This document shows, in pieces, positions 1 to 7,269 of a stretch of 22,704 nucleotides of DNA. How positions within the stretch are numbered: position 1 is the first letter of the stretch; every line of letters starts with the position of its first letter. The notes under the pieces are model-generated. The model was not told where the DNA came from. It saw nothing but the letters and a program-made list of their open reading frames with translations, and ran no database searches. The position numbers were made by a program, and so were the translations under genes. This DNA is from an uncultured Clostridia bacterium. Its GTDB lineage: Bacteria; Bacillota; Clostridia; Lachnospirales; Lachnospiraceae. The stretch lies in assembly GCA_946186175.1 (NCBI GenBank), contig CAMHMG010000013.1, forward strand, positions 1 through 22,704. Direction: 5' to 3'.

Positions 1-26
1 AGTTTAATAAAGGTAGGTGACGAAGC

Positions 27-1151
27 ATGAGAGCAATAGGAATTATTTTAGCAGGCGGTAACAGCAGTAGAATGGGAGAGCTTTCAGCAAAACGTGCGGT
101 TGCAGCAATGCCGGTTACCGGAAGTTACAGAGCAATCGACTTCTCCCTGAGTAATATGACTAATTCCCACATTCAGAAGGTTGCTGTATTTACACAGTAT
201 AATTCCCGTTCTCTGAATGAACATTTGAACTCATCAAAGTGGTGGGATTTTGGCAGAAAACAGGGTGGTCTCTATGTGTTTACACCTACTATTACATCTA
301 CTAACAGCTATTGGTATCAGGGCACGGCTGATGCACTTTATCAGAATATCAGTTTTTTAAAGGAAAGCCATGAACCATATGTAGTTATTGCAAGTGGAGA
401 TGGAGTATATAAGCTTGATTATGGTAAAGTATTAGAGCAGCATATCGAAAAGGGTGCGGATATTACAATTGTTACCAAGGATATCAATCCTGAAGAGGAT
501 GATGTAAGCCGTTTTGGAGTTGTCAAGACTAACGATGATATGCAGATCATAGACTTTGAGGAGAAACCATTGGTTGCTCAGACTCAGACAGCATCAATAG
601 GGGTATATGTTATCAGAAGACGCCAGCTTATAGAACTTCTTGAAGCATGTGCAAAAGAAGGCAGAACTGATTTTGTTAAGGATATTCTTATCCGATATAA
701 GAGTGTTAAAAAGATGTATGCATATAAGATGGATTCTTATTGGAGAAATATAGGAACTATTGATTCTTATTTCAGAACCAATATGGATTTCCTGAAGAAA
801 GATATCAGAGATTATTTCTTCCGTCAATATCCTGATGTATATTCTAAAGTGGATGATCTTCCACCTGCGAAATATAACTCAGGTGCAGTGGTCAACAACA
901 GTTTGATCGCAAGCGGATGTATTATCAATGGTACTGTTGAGAATTCTGTGATATTTAAGAAGGTATATATTGGTAATAATTGCGTGATACGTAATTCCAT
1001 AATTCTTAATGACGTGCATATTGGGGATAATTCAGTTGTTGAGAATTGTATTGTGGAGAGTCGGGATACACTTCGTGCGAACACTATTCATACAGCAGAT
1101 CCGGGACAGATTAAGGTTGTTGTAGAGAAGAATTTTCGATACGGATTGTAG
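27..1151 (+). CDS. glgD: Glucose-1-phosphate adenylyltransferase regulatory-type subunit GlgD
   Basis: 374 aa, the usual length for GlgD. It belongs to the ADP-glucose pyrophosphorylase family, which makes ADP-glucose for glycogen. The N-terminal half is a nucleotidyltransferase fold starting IGIILAGGNSSRMGELS; the C-terminal part (about residues 285-360) has the hexapeptide-like pattern of a left-handed beta-helix (repeated I-N/G-N-x-V-I turns). The GGxGxRL-type substrate loop and downstream lysine of catalytic GlgC subunits are replaced by GGNSSRM and KRAVAAMP. This is typical of GlgD, which in Firmicutes works with and modulates a catalytic GlgC. A ribosome site (AGGTAGGTGA) lies at about 11-20. 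A TAA just before it could be the stop of an upstream glgC, which lies outside the window. Confidence 0.93.
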   Translation: MRAIGIILAGGNSSRMGELSAKRAVAAMPVTGSYRAIDFSLSNMTNSHIQKVAVFTQYNSRSLNEHLNSSKWWDFGRKQGGLYVFTPTITSTNSYWYQGTADALYQNISFLKESHEPYVVIASGDGVYKLDYGKVLEQHIEKGADITIVTKDINPEEDDVSRFGVVKTNDDMQIIDFEEKPLVAQTQTASIGVYVIRRRQLIELLEACAKEGRTDFVKDILIRYKSVKKMYAYKMDSYWRNIGTIDSYFRTNMDFLKKDIRDYFFRQYPDVYSKVDDLPPAKYNSGAVVNNSLIASGCIINGTVENSVIFKKVYIGNNCVIRNSIILNDVHIGDNSVVENCIVESRDTLRANTIHTADPGQIKVVVEKNFRYGL

Positions 1152-1264
1152 GATCCTTTTCTGGAGAGATAATGTATATTGATGACGGAAAACATATGTA
1201 ATAGAGTGATGTATGTAGTATCCGATATCATAATTAGTTTGAAATATCAAAGGGGAGTAACAAT

Positions 1265-1540
1265 ATGGAGATTACAGATATTAGACTTAAAAAAGTAGCA
1301 AAAGAAGGCAAGATGAAAGCGATTGTATCGATTACTTTAGACAATGAATTCGTTGTTCATGATATTAAAGTTATCGAAGGAGAAAAGGGGTTATTTATTG
1401 CAATGCCAAGCCGCAAGGCTGCAGATGGGGATTATAGGGATATTGCTCATCCAATCAATCAGGAGGCAAGGGCAAGAATCCAATCATTGATACTTGCAGA
1501 ATATGAGAAATCAGCTGCAGAGGAGAATGAGACAGTATAG
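1265..1540 (+). CDS. spoVG: SpoVG family regulator
   Basis: 91 aa, full length for SpoVG. It begins with the family signature MEITDIRLKKV, followed by a basic stretch and the conserved segment FIAMPSRKAADGDYRDIAHP. SpoVG is a small DNA/RNA-binding regulator of sporulation, septation and surface genes in Firmicutes. A strong ribosome site (AAAGGGGAG, about 1250-1258) precedes the ATG. The acidic C-terminal tail (EEENETV) is variable in the family. It is followed by an intrinsic terminator and then glmU, the gene order known from many Firmicutes. No convincing sigma-H or sigma-A promoter could be fixed in the 113 bp upstream. Confidence 0.96.
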   Translation: MEITDIRLKKVAKEGKMKAIVSITLDNEFVVHDIKVIEGEKGLFIAMPSRKAADGDYRDIAHPINQEARARIQSLILAEYEKSAAEENETV

Positions 1541-1579
1541 TGTAATTAAGTTTTTTCCGGGTGGGGTTATTTTTTCAAG

Positions 1580-1629
1580 ACTCCCAAGCGGTCATCGATG
1601 ATTTATCTTTGACCGCTTGGGAGTTTTTT
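1580..1629 (+). terminator. Intrinsic terminator after spoVG
   Basis: Perfect 15-bp inverted repeat (1580-1594 and 1610-1624, core CTCCCAAGCGGTCA) with a 15-nt loop, followed directly by a run of six T. It sits 39 bp after the spoVG stop and separates spoVG from the glmU promoter. Confidence 0.93.
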
Positions 1630-1636
1630 GTATAAT

Positions 1637-1667
1637 AAGAAACTTTGTTTCTTGACTTGTAAGTCAA
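1637..1667. promoter_or_regulatory. Two abutting palindromes overlapping the glmU -35 box
   Basis: The first is AAGAAAC-ttt-GTTTCTT (1637-1653). The second, TTGACTT-gt-AAGTCAA (1652-1667), starts inside the last two bases of the first and contains the -35 hexamer. Both are perfect 7-bp dyads. The position suggests an operator, but no regulator is identified; this is inference. Confidence 0.45.
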
Positions 1668-1679
1668 ATTGAGTATAAT
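1652..1679 (+). promoter_or_regulatory. Sigma-A type promoter for glmU
   Basis: TTGACT (1652-1657), a 16-bp spacer, then a perfect TATAAT (1674-1679), 72 bp before the glmU start codon. It lies downstream of the spoVG terminator, so glmU (and probably pth) is transcribed independently of spoVG. Confidence 0.8.
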
Positions 1680-1751
1680 AACACAATGATTACATAGTAA
1701 TATATATTGAAGTAATGATATATGTTTATATCTAAAGGAGGTTATTCTTAA

Positions 1752-2495
1752 ATGGCAAGAATCAAAGCGGTTATATTAGCGGCAGGTAAAGGAACAAGAA
1801 TGAAATCCGAGTTGCCCAAGGTACTTCACAAGGCATGTGGTAAACCAATGGTGGAATATTCGATAGAAGCAGCTCATAGTGCAGGAGCAGATTTTGATGA
1901 TATTATTCTTGTGGTTGGTCATAAAGCAGAACTAGTTAAAGAAACGGTTGGCGATAAAGTTAAGTATGTAATGCAGGAAGAGCAGTTAGGTACAGGACAC
2001 GCAGTAAAATGTGCTTCAGACTTTATTGGAAAAGAAGGGATAACTATGGTATTGTGCGGTGATACACCGCTGATCACAGGTAATACTTTAAAGAAGCTCG
2101 TAGACACACATATTGCAGAGGGTAACGCAATAACGGTTCTTACTGCAGTAGTAGATGATCCAACCGGCTATGGCCGAATTATTAAAGACAGCTGGGGTAA
2201 ATTTGTTAAGATAGTTGAACAAAAGGATGCAACCCTTGAAGAACAAAGGGTTGATGAGATCAATTCAGGAATGTATCTGTTTGATTCAGCAGTTCTTTCA
2301 GAAGCACTTGATAAGATAACTAATGATAATGCACAGGGTGAGTATTATCTTACAGATACAATTGAAATAGTTAAGTCTGAAAACTTAGGTACTGTTGCAA
2401 CTATGACAGTTGATGATATCAATGAGATTAAGGGAGTTAATTCTGTTGATCAGCTGGCAGAAGCAGAAGAAATATTGAAACAAAGACTTGGTTAA
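1752..2495 (+). CDS. glmU: Short GlmU: N-acetylglucosamine-1-phosphate uridyltransferase domain only
   Basis: 247 aa. The complete N-terminal nucleotidyltransferase domain of GlmU is present: LAAGKGTRMKSELPKVLHK (nucleotide loop), QEEQLGTGHAVKCA, LCGDTPLI (metal aspartate) and EINSGMYLFD. This domain makes UDP-GlcNAc from GlcNAc-1-P and UTP for peptidoglycan. Bifunctional GlmU is about 450-460 aa, with a C-terminal left-handed beta-helix that acetylates glucosamine-1-P. That half is absent: the frame closes with a normal stop after EEILKQRLG, and only 69 bp follow before pth, too little for a remnant. The protein therefore appears monofunctional, and the acetyltransferase step must be encoded elsewhere. 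An optimal ribosome site (AAAGGAGG) ends 9 nt before the ATG. Related sugar nucleotidyltransferases of similar length are an alternative, but the GlmU motifs fit best. Confidence 0.85.
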   Translation: MARIKAVILAAGKGTRMKSELPKVLHKACGKPMVEYSIEAAHSAGADFDDIILVVGHKAELVKETVGDKVKYVMQEEQLGTGHAVKCASDFIGKEGITMVLCGDTPLITGNTLKKLVDTHIAEGNAITVLTAVVDDPTGYGRIIKDSWGKFVKIVEQKDATLEEQRVDEINSGMYLFDSAVLSEALDKITNDNAQGEYYLTDTIEIVKSENLGTVATMTVDDINEIKGVNSVDQLAEAEEILKQRLG

Positions 2496-2521
2496 GCTTG
2501 TAATGGTTTATTGGTGATGTT

Positions 2522-2530
2522 TGATATAAT
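2522..2530 (+). promoter_or_regulatory. Possible extended -10 promoter for pth
   Basis: TGATATAAT, a perfect -10 hexamer with the upstream TGn extension, sits 34 bp before the pth start in the short glmU-pth gap. No matching -35 element is visible. The gap could equally be read through from the glmU promoter. Confidence 0.4.
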
Positions 2531-2564
2531 AATAAGTAGATTTAGAAAACGTGAGGAAGCAGGA

Positions 2565-3128
2565 ATGAAACTTATTGTTGGTTTAGGTAATCCGACAGAC
2601 AAATATGTGGGAACAAGACATAATGTGGGTTTTGATGTAGTAGACAGAATTGCCGATAAGCATGGGATAGGTCTTGATACTATCAAACACAAGGGTGTAT
2701 ATGGTAAGGGTAAAATTGATGGACAGACGGTGATATTACTTAAACCAATGACTTTTATGAATTTAAGCGGTGAGTGTGTGTCGGCGGTTGCCGCCTATTA
2801 TAAAATAGTACCTGAGGATATAATTGTCGTGTATGACGATATCAATTTGGATGTTGGAAGATTGCGGATCAGGGGAAAGGGCAGTGCAGGCGGGCATAAT
2901 GGCATTAAGAATATAATTGCTCATCTGCATACGGACGAATTTCCGAGGGTGCGTATAGGAGTAGGAATGAAGCCCAATAAGATGGATCTGGCAGATTATG
3001 TTCTTTCACGTTTCTCAGATGAGGAAAAAGAAAAAATGGATACTGGCTACGATAATGCTGTCGGAGCGATAGTGCTGCTTCTGATGGACGAACTTGAAAA
3101 AGCCATGAACCAATATAATGGCAAATAG
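2565..3128 (+). CDS. pth: Peptidyl-tRNA hydrolase
   Basis: 187 aa from this start, the normal family size. It cleaves peptidyl-tRNA released from stalled ribosomes. All hallmark motifs are present: GLGNPTDKYVGTRHNVGFDV (Asn of GNP and catalytic His of RHN), KPMTFMNLSG, VVYDDINLDVGRLRIR (catalytic Asp) and GSAGGHNGIKNI. The open frame extends upstream to 2511, but the ATG at 2565 matches the conserved MKLIVGLGNP start and has a ribosome site (GAGGAAGCAGGA) just before it. In most Firmicutes mfd follows pth directly; here it is about 13 kb away. Confidence 0.96.
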   Translation: MKLIVGLGNPTDKYVGTRHNVGFDVVDRIADKHGIGLDTIKHKGVYGKGKIDGQTVILLKPMTFMNLSGECVSAVAAYYKIVPEDIIVVYDDINLDVGRLRIRGKGSAGGHNGIKNIIAHLHTDEFPRVRIGVGMKPNKMDLADYVLSRFSDEEKEKMDTGYDNAVGAIVLLLMDELEKAMNQYNGK

Positions 3129-3133
3129 GTAGT

Positions 3134-3167
3134 TATATGGGCAGGAAAATATTTTCCTGCCCATATA
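3134..3167. terminator. Bidirectional terminator between pth and the beta-propeller gene
   Basis: Perfect 34-bp palindrome (arms TATATGGGCAGGAAAAT and its complement) in the 51-bp gap between two convergent genes. The A/T-rich centre gives an oligo-U stretch inside the hairpin. The flank is AT-rich without a long T run. Confidence 0.7.
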
Positions 3168-3179
3168 TTGTGTTATAAT

Positions 3180-5507
3180 TTAATTGAGTATGATGTTGTC
3201 GATCTGCTCATCGCTTGAAAGAACGTAACTGGTTATTTCTGTCGGACTCACAAGGTAGAAATAATCATCGATAAATACTCCACGCACATCCTCTAGATCA
3301 TACATATAATCGTAATTAATCTTGTATCGTGCAGTCTCGTAAAAACCTTCCTTTGGATCATACGAAAACGTAGAATAGTAATAATTATATGAATAATCAC
3401 CGGTCTCGTCATACCCCTCCATCTCATAACAGAAACCGAATATGTTCTTTTCCGGATCGATCATTATTGATTTGTGGTTGTATTGAGCGCTGCTGTAGTA
3501 AACATTGTGAAGAACTAATCTGTCAGCTTCAACAACATTTGTCGGATCTTCAATATTGAACATGGAAAGCTTCAATCCGTCTAAGTTCTGGGTATAAGGA
3601 TCCCTTTCTTCGCCAATTCCCAAGAGTGTATTATTACCGTAGAAATGCAGGTAGTTGGAAAATCCGGGAATTTTCAATTCTCCTAAGATGGTAGGATTTT
3701 CAGGGTCTGAAAAATCAACTGAAAACAGCGGGTCTGTATTTCTGTAGGTAACAAAGTATCCTATATCTCCAAAAAATCTTGCTGAATATATCTGTTCACC
3801 GGGTGCAAGACCGGTTATCTTTCCGGTCATTTTCATTTCATTGTCTAATACATAAACAGAATTAATATCCTTTCTGACTGTAATTCCAGGATCGGAAAGA
3901 GCAGCGTCTGTCCAAGCATCAAAACTATACCAGGCAAAATTGTTTGCCGGGATTGTTGCAACAATTCTTAAATGATCATTGTATTCGGAAAGTGCGAAAG
4001 AATCGTAAAGACGACCGGCAATAACAGCACGATTGCCTATATTCATTGTACCTTTCCTGTATTCAATACGCAGTATTTCTGTTTTTTCTATATCGTCGTA
4101 GATAGAACCGTAAAGGTATATCGCATTGTCACTGACATACATCTCGCTGCCGGAACAGCTTATGGATTTGGCATCAGAGAAACTGTTAGCACGGCTTAGA
4201 TTAAGAGATGTAATGACAAAGGTATTCATATTATCAAGATGTCTGCTGTAAAAGATGTCATCACAATCTATATTTTGATCATTGATATAAGGTATATAAC
4301 CGGCAAGGTTTTCTTTGCCATCTTTGTAATTACCAAAAATTGTGTTGTCGATGTAGAACCTGCTTACCGTATATAAATGCCCGTCACTAATCCTTGAACT
4401 GTCAAAAGTTCCGCTCTGTGACTGAGAGCTGATCTTTCTGATATTACTCTTGTTAGAGATATCATAAATGTCTATAACAGTCTTTGACTCATAATTAAGA
4501 TAGTAATTATTGCCACTTATCTTTGATGACTTGCCGTAAAGGACAATCAGTCTGTTATTGTATAGATAGAATTCATTTAAAATGCAGTTCGTATCATTTT
4601 GAGTGTTAATATCATCAAATAAAGGTATGCTAGATACTTTTGTCAGCTTGCCTTTTGATGCTTTGGTTATAGTAATAAAGGGCTGCTGTGACTGACCGAT
4701 TGTATAGTAATCTGATCCATGTGCAGTATATATATACTCACCATCGGTTTTCACAATATCGCCTTCATCAACATTTTTTTCCTGAGTATTGGTTGAAGAA
4801 TAAGATTTGTCACTTGATGATTTGCTGCTTTCTGAATTGGCTATGCCGCTGTCACTTTGAGAGTCTATAGCGGTTGATTCGTTAAGTGTTTCCTCAGCGT
4901 CAAATGATCGGAATTCACCTAAAGCTTTTTGTCTGTTTCTGCTTGATTCCAAGTAAGCATAATATACAGTATCGTAGTAGTCATCATAGCTTTCAGGCTT
5001 TGAAATGTTACTTGATGATGCCAGATTGTTTTTGATGTTATCCGACTCTTCTGAATCGTCAGCTTCGGCGGCGACATTATCATTTTTTGCCTCATCTTCG
5101 TTTTCGGCAGCAGTGTCAGGAGAGGAATCGTCATCAGCATCGGTATCTTCTGATTGAGCATCTTCTTCGTAAGCTTCATCTGCACCTGCTGTTTCCTGTG
5201 CGGCTTCATATGTCACGGCTTCATCGGAAGCGCTTTTGTCGCTTGAGTTGTTTTTAAGAAGTGTTAATGCGCCTGAACCGATTATAATAACTCCAAAGCA
5301 TGCAGCTATTGCAAGCCCTATACGTTTTCTGAATGGTATGACAGAAGATGTATTGTCGATGCTGTCGGTTGCGTGCTCACTGTTATAATCCTGATCTTTG
5401 ACTTTTTCGTTAAGCATTTTCTCCATATTTGAAGGGGAAATGCTTTCAGGAATCGGCAGATCATTAGCTTCTTTTTCTATGCGGTTGATAATATCCTGCT
5501 CGTTCAT
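3180..5507 (-). CDS. Membrane-anchored beta-propeller protein, probable anti-sigma factor
   Basis: 775 aa. Order: cytoplasmic N-terminus (1-61) with a short conserved-looking PIPESISPSNMEKML segment; one membrane helix (about 62-84); a strongly acidic low-complexity linker (about 95-160); a Ser-rich stretch (about 215-240); then, from NVDEGDIVKTDGEYIY (245-260) to the end, a large extracytoplasmic region. That entry motif is the hallmark of the secreted C-terminal beta-propeller family (Pfam Beta_propel, PF09826). The ATG overlaps the stop of the upstream sigma-factor gene (ATGA), so translation is coupled, and a strong ribosome site (AAAGGAGGA) precedes it. One-helix membrane proteins coupled to ECF sigma genes are typically anti-sigma factors; that role, and the propeller acting as the external sensor, is inference from context. 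No zinc-type anti-sigma His/Cys motif is seen in the N-terminus. Confidence 0.85.
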   Translation of the reverse strand: MNEQDIINRIEKEANDLPIPESISPSNMEKMLNEKVKDQDYNSEHATDSIDNTSSVIPFRKRIGLAIAACFGVIIIGSGALTLLKNNSSDKSASDEAVTYEAAQETAGADEAYEEDAQSEDTDADDDSSPDTAAENEDEAKNDNVAAEADDSEESDNIKNNLASSSNISKPESYDDYYDTVYYAYLESSRNRQKALGEFRSFDAEETLNESTAIDSQSDSGIANSESSKSSSDKSYSSTNTQEKNVDEGDIVKTDGEYIYTAHGSDYYTIGQSQQPFITITKASKGKLTKVSSIPLFDDINTQNDTNCILNEFYLYNNRLIVLYGKSSKISGNNYYLNYESKTVIDIYDISNKSNIRKISSQSQSGTFDSSRISDGHLYTVSRFYIDNTIFGNYKDGKENLAGYIPYINDQNIDCDDIFYSRHLDNMNTFVITSLNLSRANSFSDAKSISCSGSEMYVSDNAIYLYGSIYDDIEKTEILRIEYRKGTMNIGNRAVIAGRLYDSFALSEYNDHLRIVATIPANNFAWYSFDAWTDAALSDPGITVRKDINSVYVLDNEMKMTGKITGLAPGEQIYSARFFGDIGYFVTYRNTDPLFSVDFSDPENPTILGELKIPGFSNYLHFYGNNTLLGIGEERDPYTQNLDGLKLSMFNIEDPTNVVEADRLVLHNVYYSSAQYNHKSIMIDPEKNIFGFCYEMEGYDETGDYSYNYYYSTFSYDPKEGFYETARYKINYDYMYDLEDVRGVFIDDYFYLVSPTEITSYVLSSDEQIDNIILN

Positions 5508-6037
5508 GCGAAATCCTCCTTTAAATATTGTGACATTTTGTCAAATGCCCTGCTTTTTGACGATCGTATGGTGCCCTCTTTGCTTTTCAAAAAACGTGCT
5601 ATCTCTCTGCTGTTGTATCCTCCAAAGACAGTGAGAGAAATGATGGTTTTTTCATTATCATTAAGGGCGGAGAAAGCATTTTGAATATCGATATTAGATG
5701 CATATGGATGATCATCTTCTTTGAGATTTTCCTCAGGGACGTCTGCATCATTGTTATCACGGTCTTTGATATATGAAGCTATCTGTCTTTTGCATTTTGT
5801 GTTAAGAATCTGAAATATCCATGCTTTGAATTTTGCAGGATGTCTCAAGTTTTTAATGCCTGTGAAGGCATCTAAAACAGTTTCGCTTATAACATCTTCA
5901 GCATCCTCTTTACTGCCTAACATGTAATAAGCATAGCGGTACATATCTTTATAATAAAGCTCATAAAGCTTGCAAAATGAACCGGTATCTCCGTTTTTTG
6001 CAAGCAGGACATGAGCGGTTATCTCATCTTTATTCAA
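5504..6037 (-). CDS. ECF-type sigma-70 family RNA polymerase sigma factor
   Basis: 177 aa, typical for ECF sigma factors. Region 2 is at about residues 16-55 (LYELYYKDMYRYAYYMLGSK then EDAEDVISETVLDAF). Region 4 is at about 120-170 (ALNDNEKTIISLTVFGGYNS REIARFLKSKEGTIRSSKSR), a helix-turn-helix for the -35 element. No region 3 lies between them; the linker is acidic. The start is TTG at 6037: it sits 7 nt after GGAGGTG, and no other start precedes region 2. The stop overlaps the ATG of the beta-propeller gene. A near-consensus promoter lies upstream. Its target genes cannot be read from the window. Confidence 0.92.
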   Translation of the reverse strand: MNKDEITAHVLLAKNGDTGSFCKLYELYYKDMYRYAYYMLGSKEDAEDVISETVLDAFTGIKNLRHPAKFKAWIFQILNTKCKRQIASYIKDRDNNDADVPEENLKEDDHPYASNIDIQNAFSALNDNEKTIISLTVFGGYNSREIARFLKSKEGTIRSSKSRAFDKMSQYLKEDFA

Positions 6038-6078
6038 ATTAATTCACCTCCTGTACAGTGGTGTGGATATCAATTGAT

Positions 6079-6107
6079 ATTTTAAATCTATATATAAGTA
6101 GTGTCAA
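6079..6107 (-). promoter_or_regulatory. Near-consensus promoter of the sigma/beta-propeller operon
   Basis: On the minus strand: perfect TTGACA (6107-6102), a 17-bp spacer, then TAAAAT (6084-6079), 41 bp before the TTG start. It looks like an ordinary sigma-A promoter rather than an autoregulatory ECF promoter (no AAC-type -35). Confidence 0.8.
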
Positions 6108-6193
6108 TTTTTTTTAAAAGTGTTGCATGCAAAATTAATTGATGAGTATAAAGGCATTTGCTAGTTAATTGTCTTAAGTGAAATATTTTTAGT

Positions 6194-6442
6194 TTGAAAA
6201 AAGTTGCTGATAAGTCATTGGAAGAAAAATACGGAGAGAAATTTGTTATCCACGGAGTATGGGAAGGAAGCCAGGAGATGTTTTTTGCAGACTGTTCACC
6301 TGAAGATAATCCGGAAATTGTTTTTAGAGCTGATATTAGAAAAAATGGGGATGGAGTTGTGGCCGATGAATATGCTCAGGGAGTTGTAGCAAAAGAGATT
6401 GATGCTTTATTTCAAAATTCCGGATTGTCAGTAAGAATCTGA
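6194..6442 (+). pseudogene. 82-codon open frame, probable remnant of a larger lipoprotein-type gene
   Basis: Open frame of 82 codons beginning at a TTG with no ribosome site; stop codons lie immediately upstream (TGA at 6179-6181). The product (KSLEEKYGEKFVIHGVWEGS, then VFRADIRKNGDGVVADEY) reads like the middle of a real protein: the LEEKYGEKF pattern and a following D-E-Y/A-Q-G segment recall a family of uncharacterised clostridial lipoproteins, from memory only. There is no signal peptide or N-terminal domain. Its last 31 bp overlap the convergent gene ending at 6412. Best read as a 5'-truncated remnant; a short functional gene is possible but poorly supported. Confidence 0.4.
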
Positions 6443-7050
6443 TTTAATTTGCTAAGGATTGTTTTTCCGCTGACGGAATTTTGATCCGGTATCTTTGAAA
6501 AGAGCATATCAAAAGAGGCTCTGTCGTTATTTTTGACATAGTATTTTCCTAAAAAGTCATAGGTGGATATGATATCGGTGCCCGTCTGTACCATATATTC
6601 CATGATCAATACTGCTTCTTTGGGAAATTCGTCAAATATTTCTGCCGAATACCACTGCAGATTGGAGAACATTTTCCCATAATTCTGATCATAAGCCATA
6701 AGTTTGTCCAAATTAGCTACTCCATAGCGTTCTTTGAGTTCTGTATTGGATATTCCGATAAGATTGAGCATCTGCTTGTCAGAGAGATAATTAATCTCTT
6801 TGCGATATTTTTCAATCTTTGATTGCTTTTTTTCGTCTTTTAATGTAATATCTATAGGAAGTGTTTCCAGAGGAACTTGAATATATGGCAGATCAGATAT
6901 ATCTTTCTTCCGGACACTGTTTGCATTTTCTTCTCTTTTGAGATAAGATGCTACCGTGACTTTTGCAGAGTCATTTTTACTCTTATTGATGTTGTGGTTA
7001 AGTACTGCAACTAGTATTGTAATGACAATTGGAAGGGTGAATGGTCTCAT
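6412..7050 (-). CDS. Unknown membrane-anchored protein
   Basis: 212 aa, not recognised. It starts with a short hydrophobic segment (residues about 4-17, TLPIVITILVAVLN), probably a membrane anchor or uncleaved signal. A charged linker and a mostly helical soluble part follow (LSDKQMLNLIGISNTELKER, LDKLMAYDQNYGKMF, EIFDEFPKEAVLIMEYM). No catalytic motif was noticed. The ATG has AAAGGA about 8 nt upstream. It is divergent from the 37-aa membrane peptide and the VanW gene, with only 34 bp between start codons. A strong minus-strand promoter candidate lies 166 bp upstream, beyond that small gene. Confidence 0.7.
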   Translation of the reverse strand: MRPFTLPIVITILVAVLNHNINKSKNDSAKVTVASYLKREENANSVRKKDISDLPYIQVPLETLPIDITLKDEKKQSKIEKYRKEINYLSDKQMLNLIGISNTELKERYGVANLDKLMAYDQNYGKMFSNLQWYSAEIFDEFPKEAVLIMEYMVQTGTDIISTYDFLGKYYVKNNDRASFDMLFSKIPDQNSVSGKTILSKLNQILTDNPEF

Positions 7051-7084
7051 ATCCTATTCCTTTCAGAAAAGAGGTGTAATATAT

Positions 7085-7198
7085 ATGATGTTTAATTTCA
7101 GTAATAAGAAGAAGCAGAGAGTTATCTCAACTGTTATAGCAGTTGTTCTTGTACTTGCTATGGTGATCGGTCTGGTTGTGACATCTGTCGGCTTCTAG
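7085..7198 (+). CDS. 37-aa single-helix membrane peptide
   Basis: Starts at the first of two adjacent ATGs, 8 nt after GAGGTG. The product has a short basic N-terminus (FSNKKKQR) followed by one hydrophobic helix of about 22 residues (VISTVIAVVLVLAMVIGLVV). The longer open frame in this register, back to 6956, lies inside the divergent gene and lacks a ribosome site. The layout (Lys-rich start plus one helix) resembles tiny membrane adaptors such as Prli42, in architecture only; no homology is claimed. It probably shares a transcript with the VanW gene 71 bp downstream. Confidence 0.65.
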   Translation: MMFNFSNKKKQRVISTVIAVVLVLAMVIGLVVTSVGF

Positions 7199-7215
7199 AA
7201 TCATCATCTTTATTA

Positions 7216-7244
7216 ATGATACAAGATGATTAAATAATTGTCAA
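7216..7244 (-). promoter_or_regulatory. Minus-strand promoter for the gene at 6412-7050
   Basis: On the minus strand: TTGACA (7244-7239), a 17-bp spacer, then TATCAT (7221-7216). It is the best promoter upstream of the ATG at 7050. A transcript from here would have a leader of about 160 nt that is antisense to the whole 37-aa gene. Confidence 0.6.
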
Positions 7245-7269
7245 TTTATGATTAAAGAGGATGATTGAA

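Noticed and set aside
1152..1264. Sigma-H promoter upstream of spoVG
   Set aside because: AGGATCC near 1151 and several GAAT-like motifs exist but none has correct spacing; TTGATG-N17-TAGAGT is also too weak to call.
7203..7230. 8-bp hairpin (ATCATCTT/AAGATGAT) before the VanW gene as a terminator
   Set aside because: Short, AT-rich, 12-nt loop and no T run; it overlaps the minus-strand promoter, and the dyad is probably incidental.
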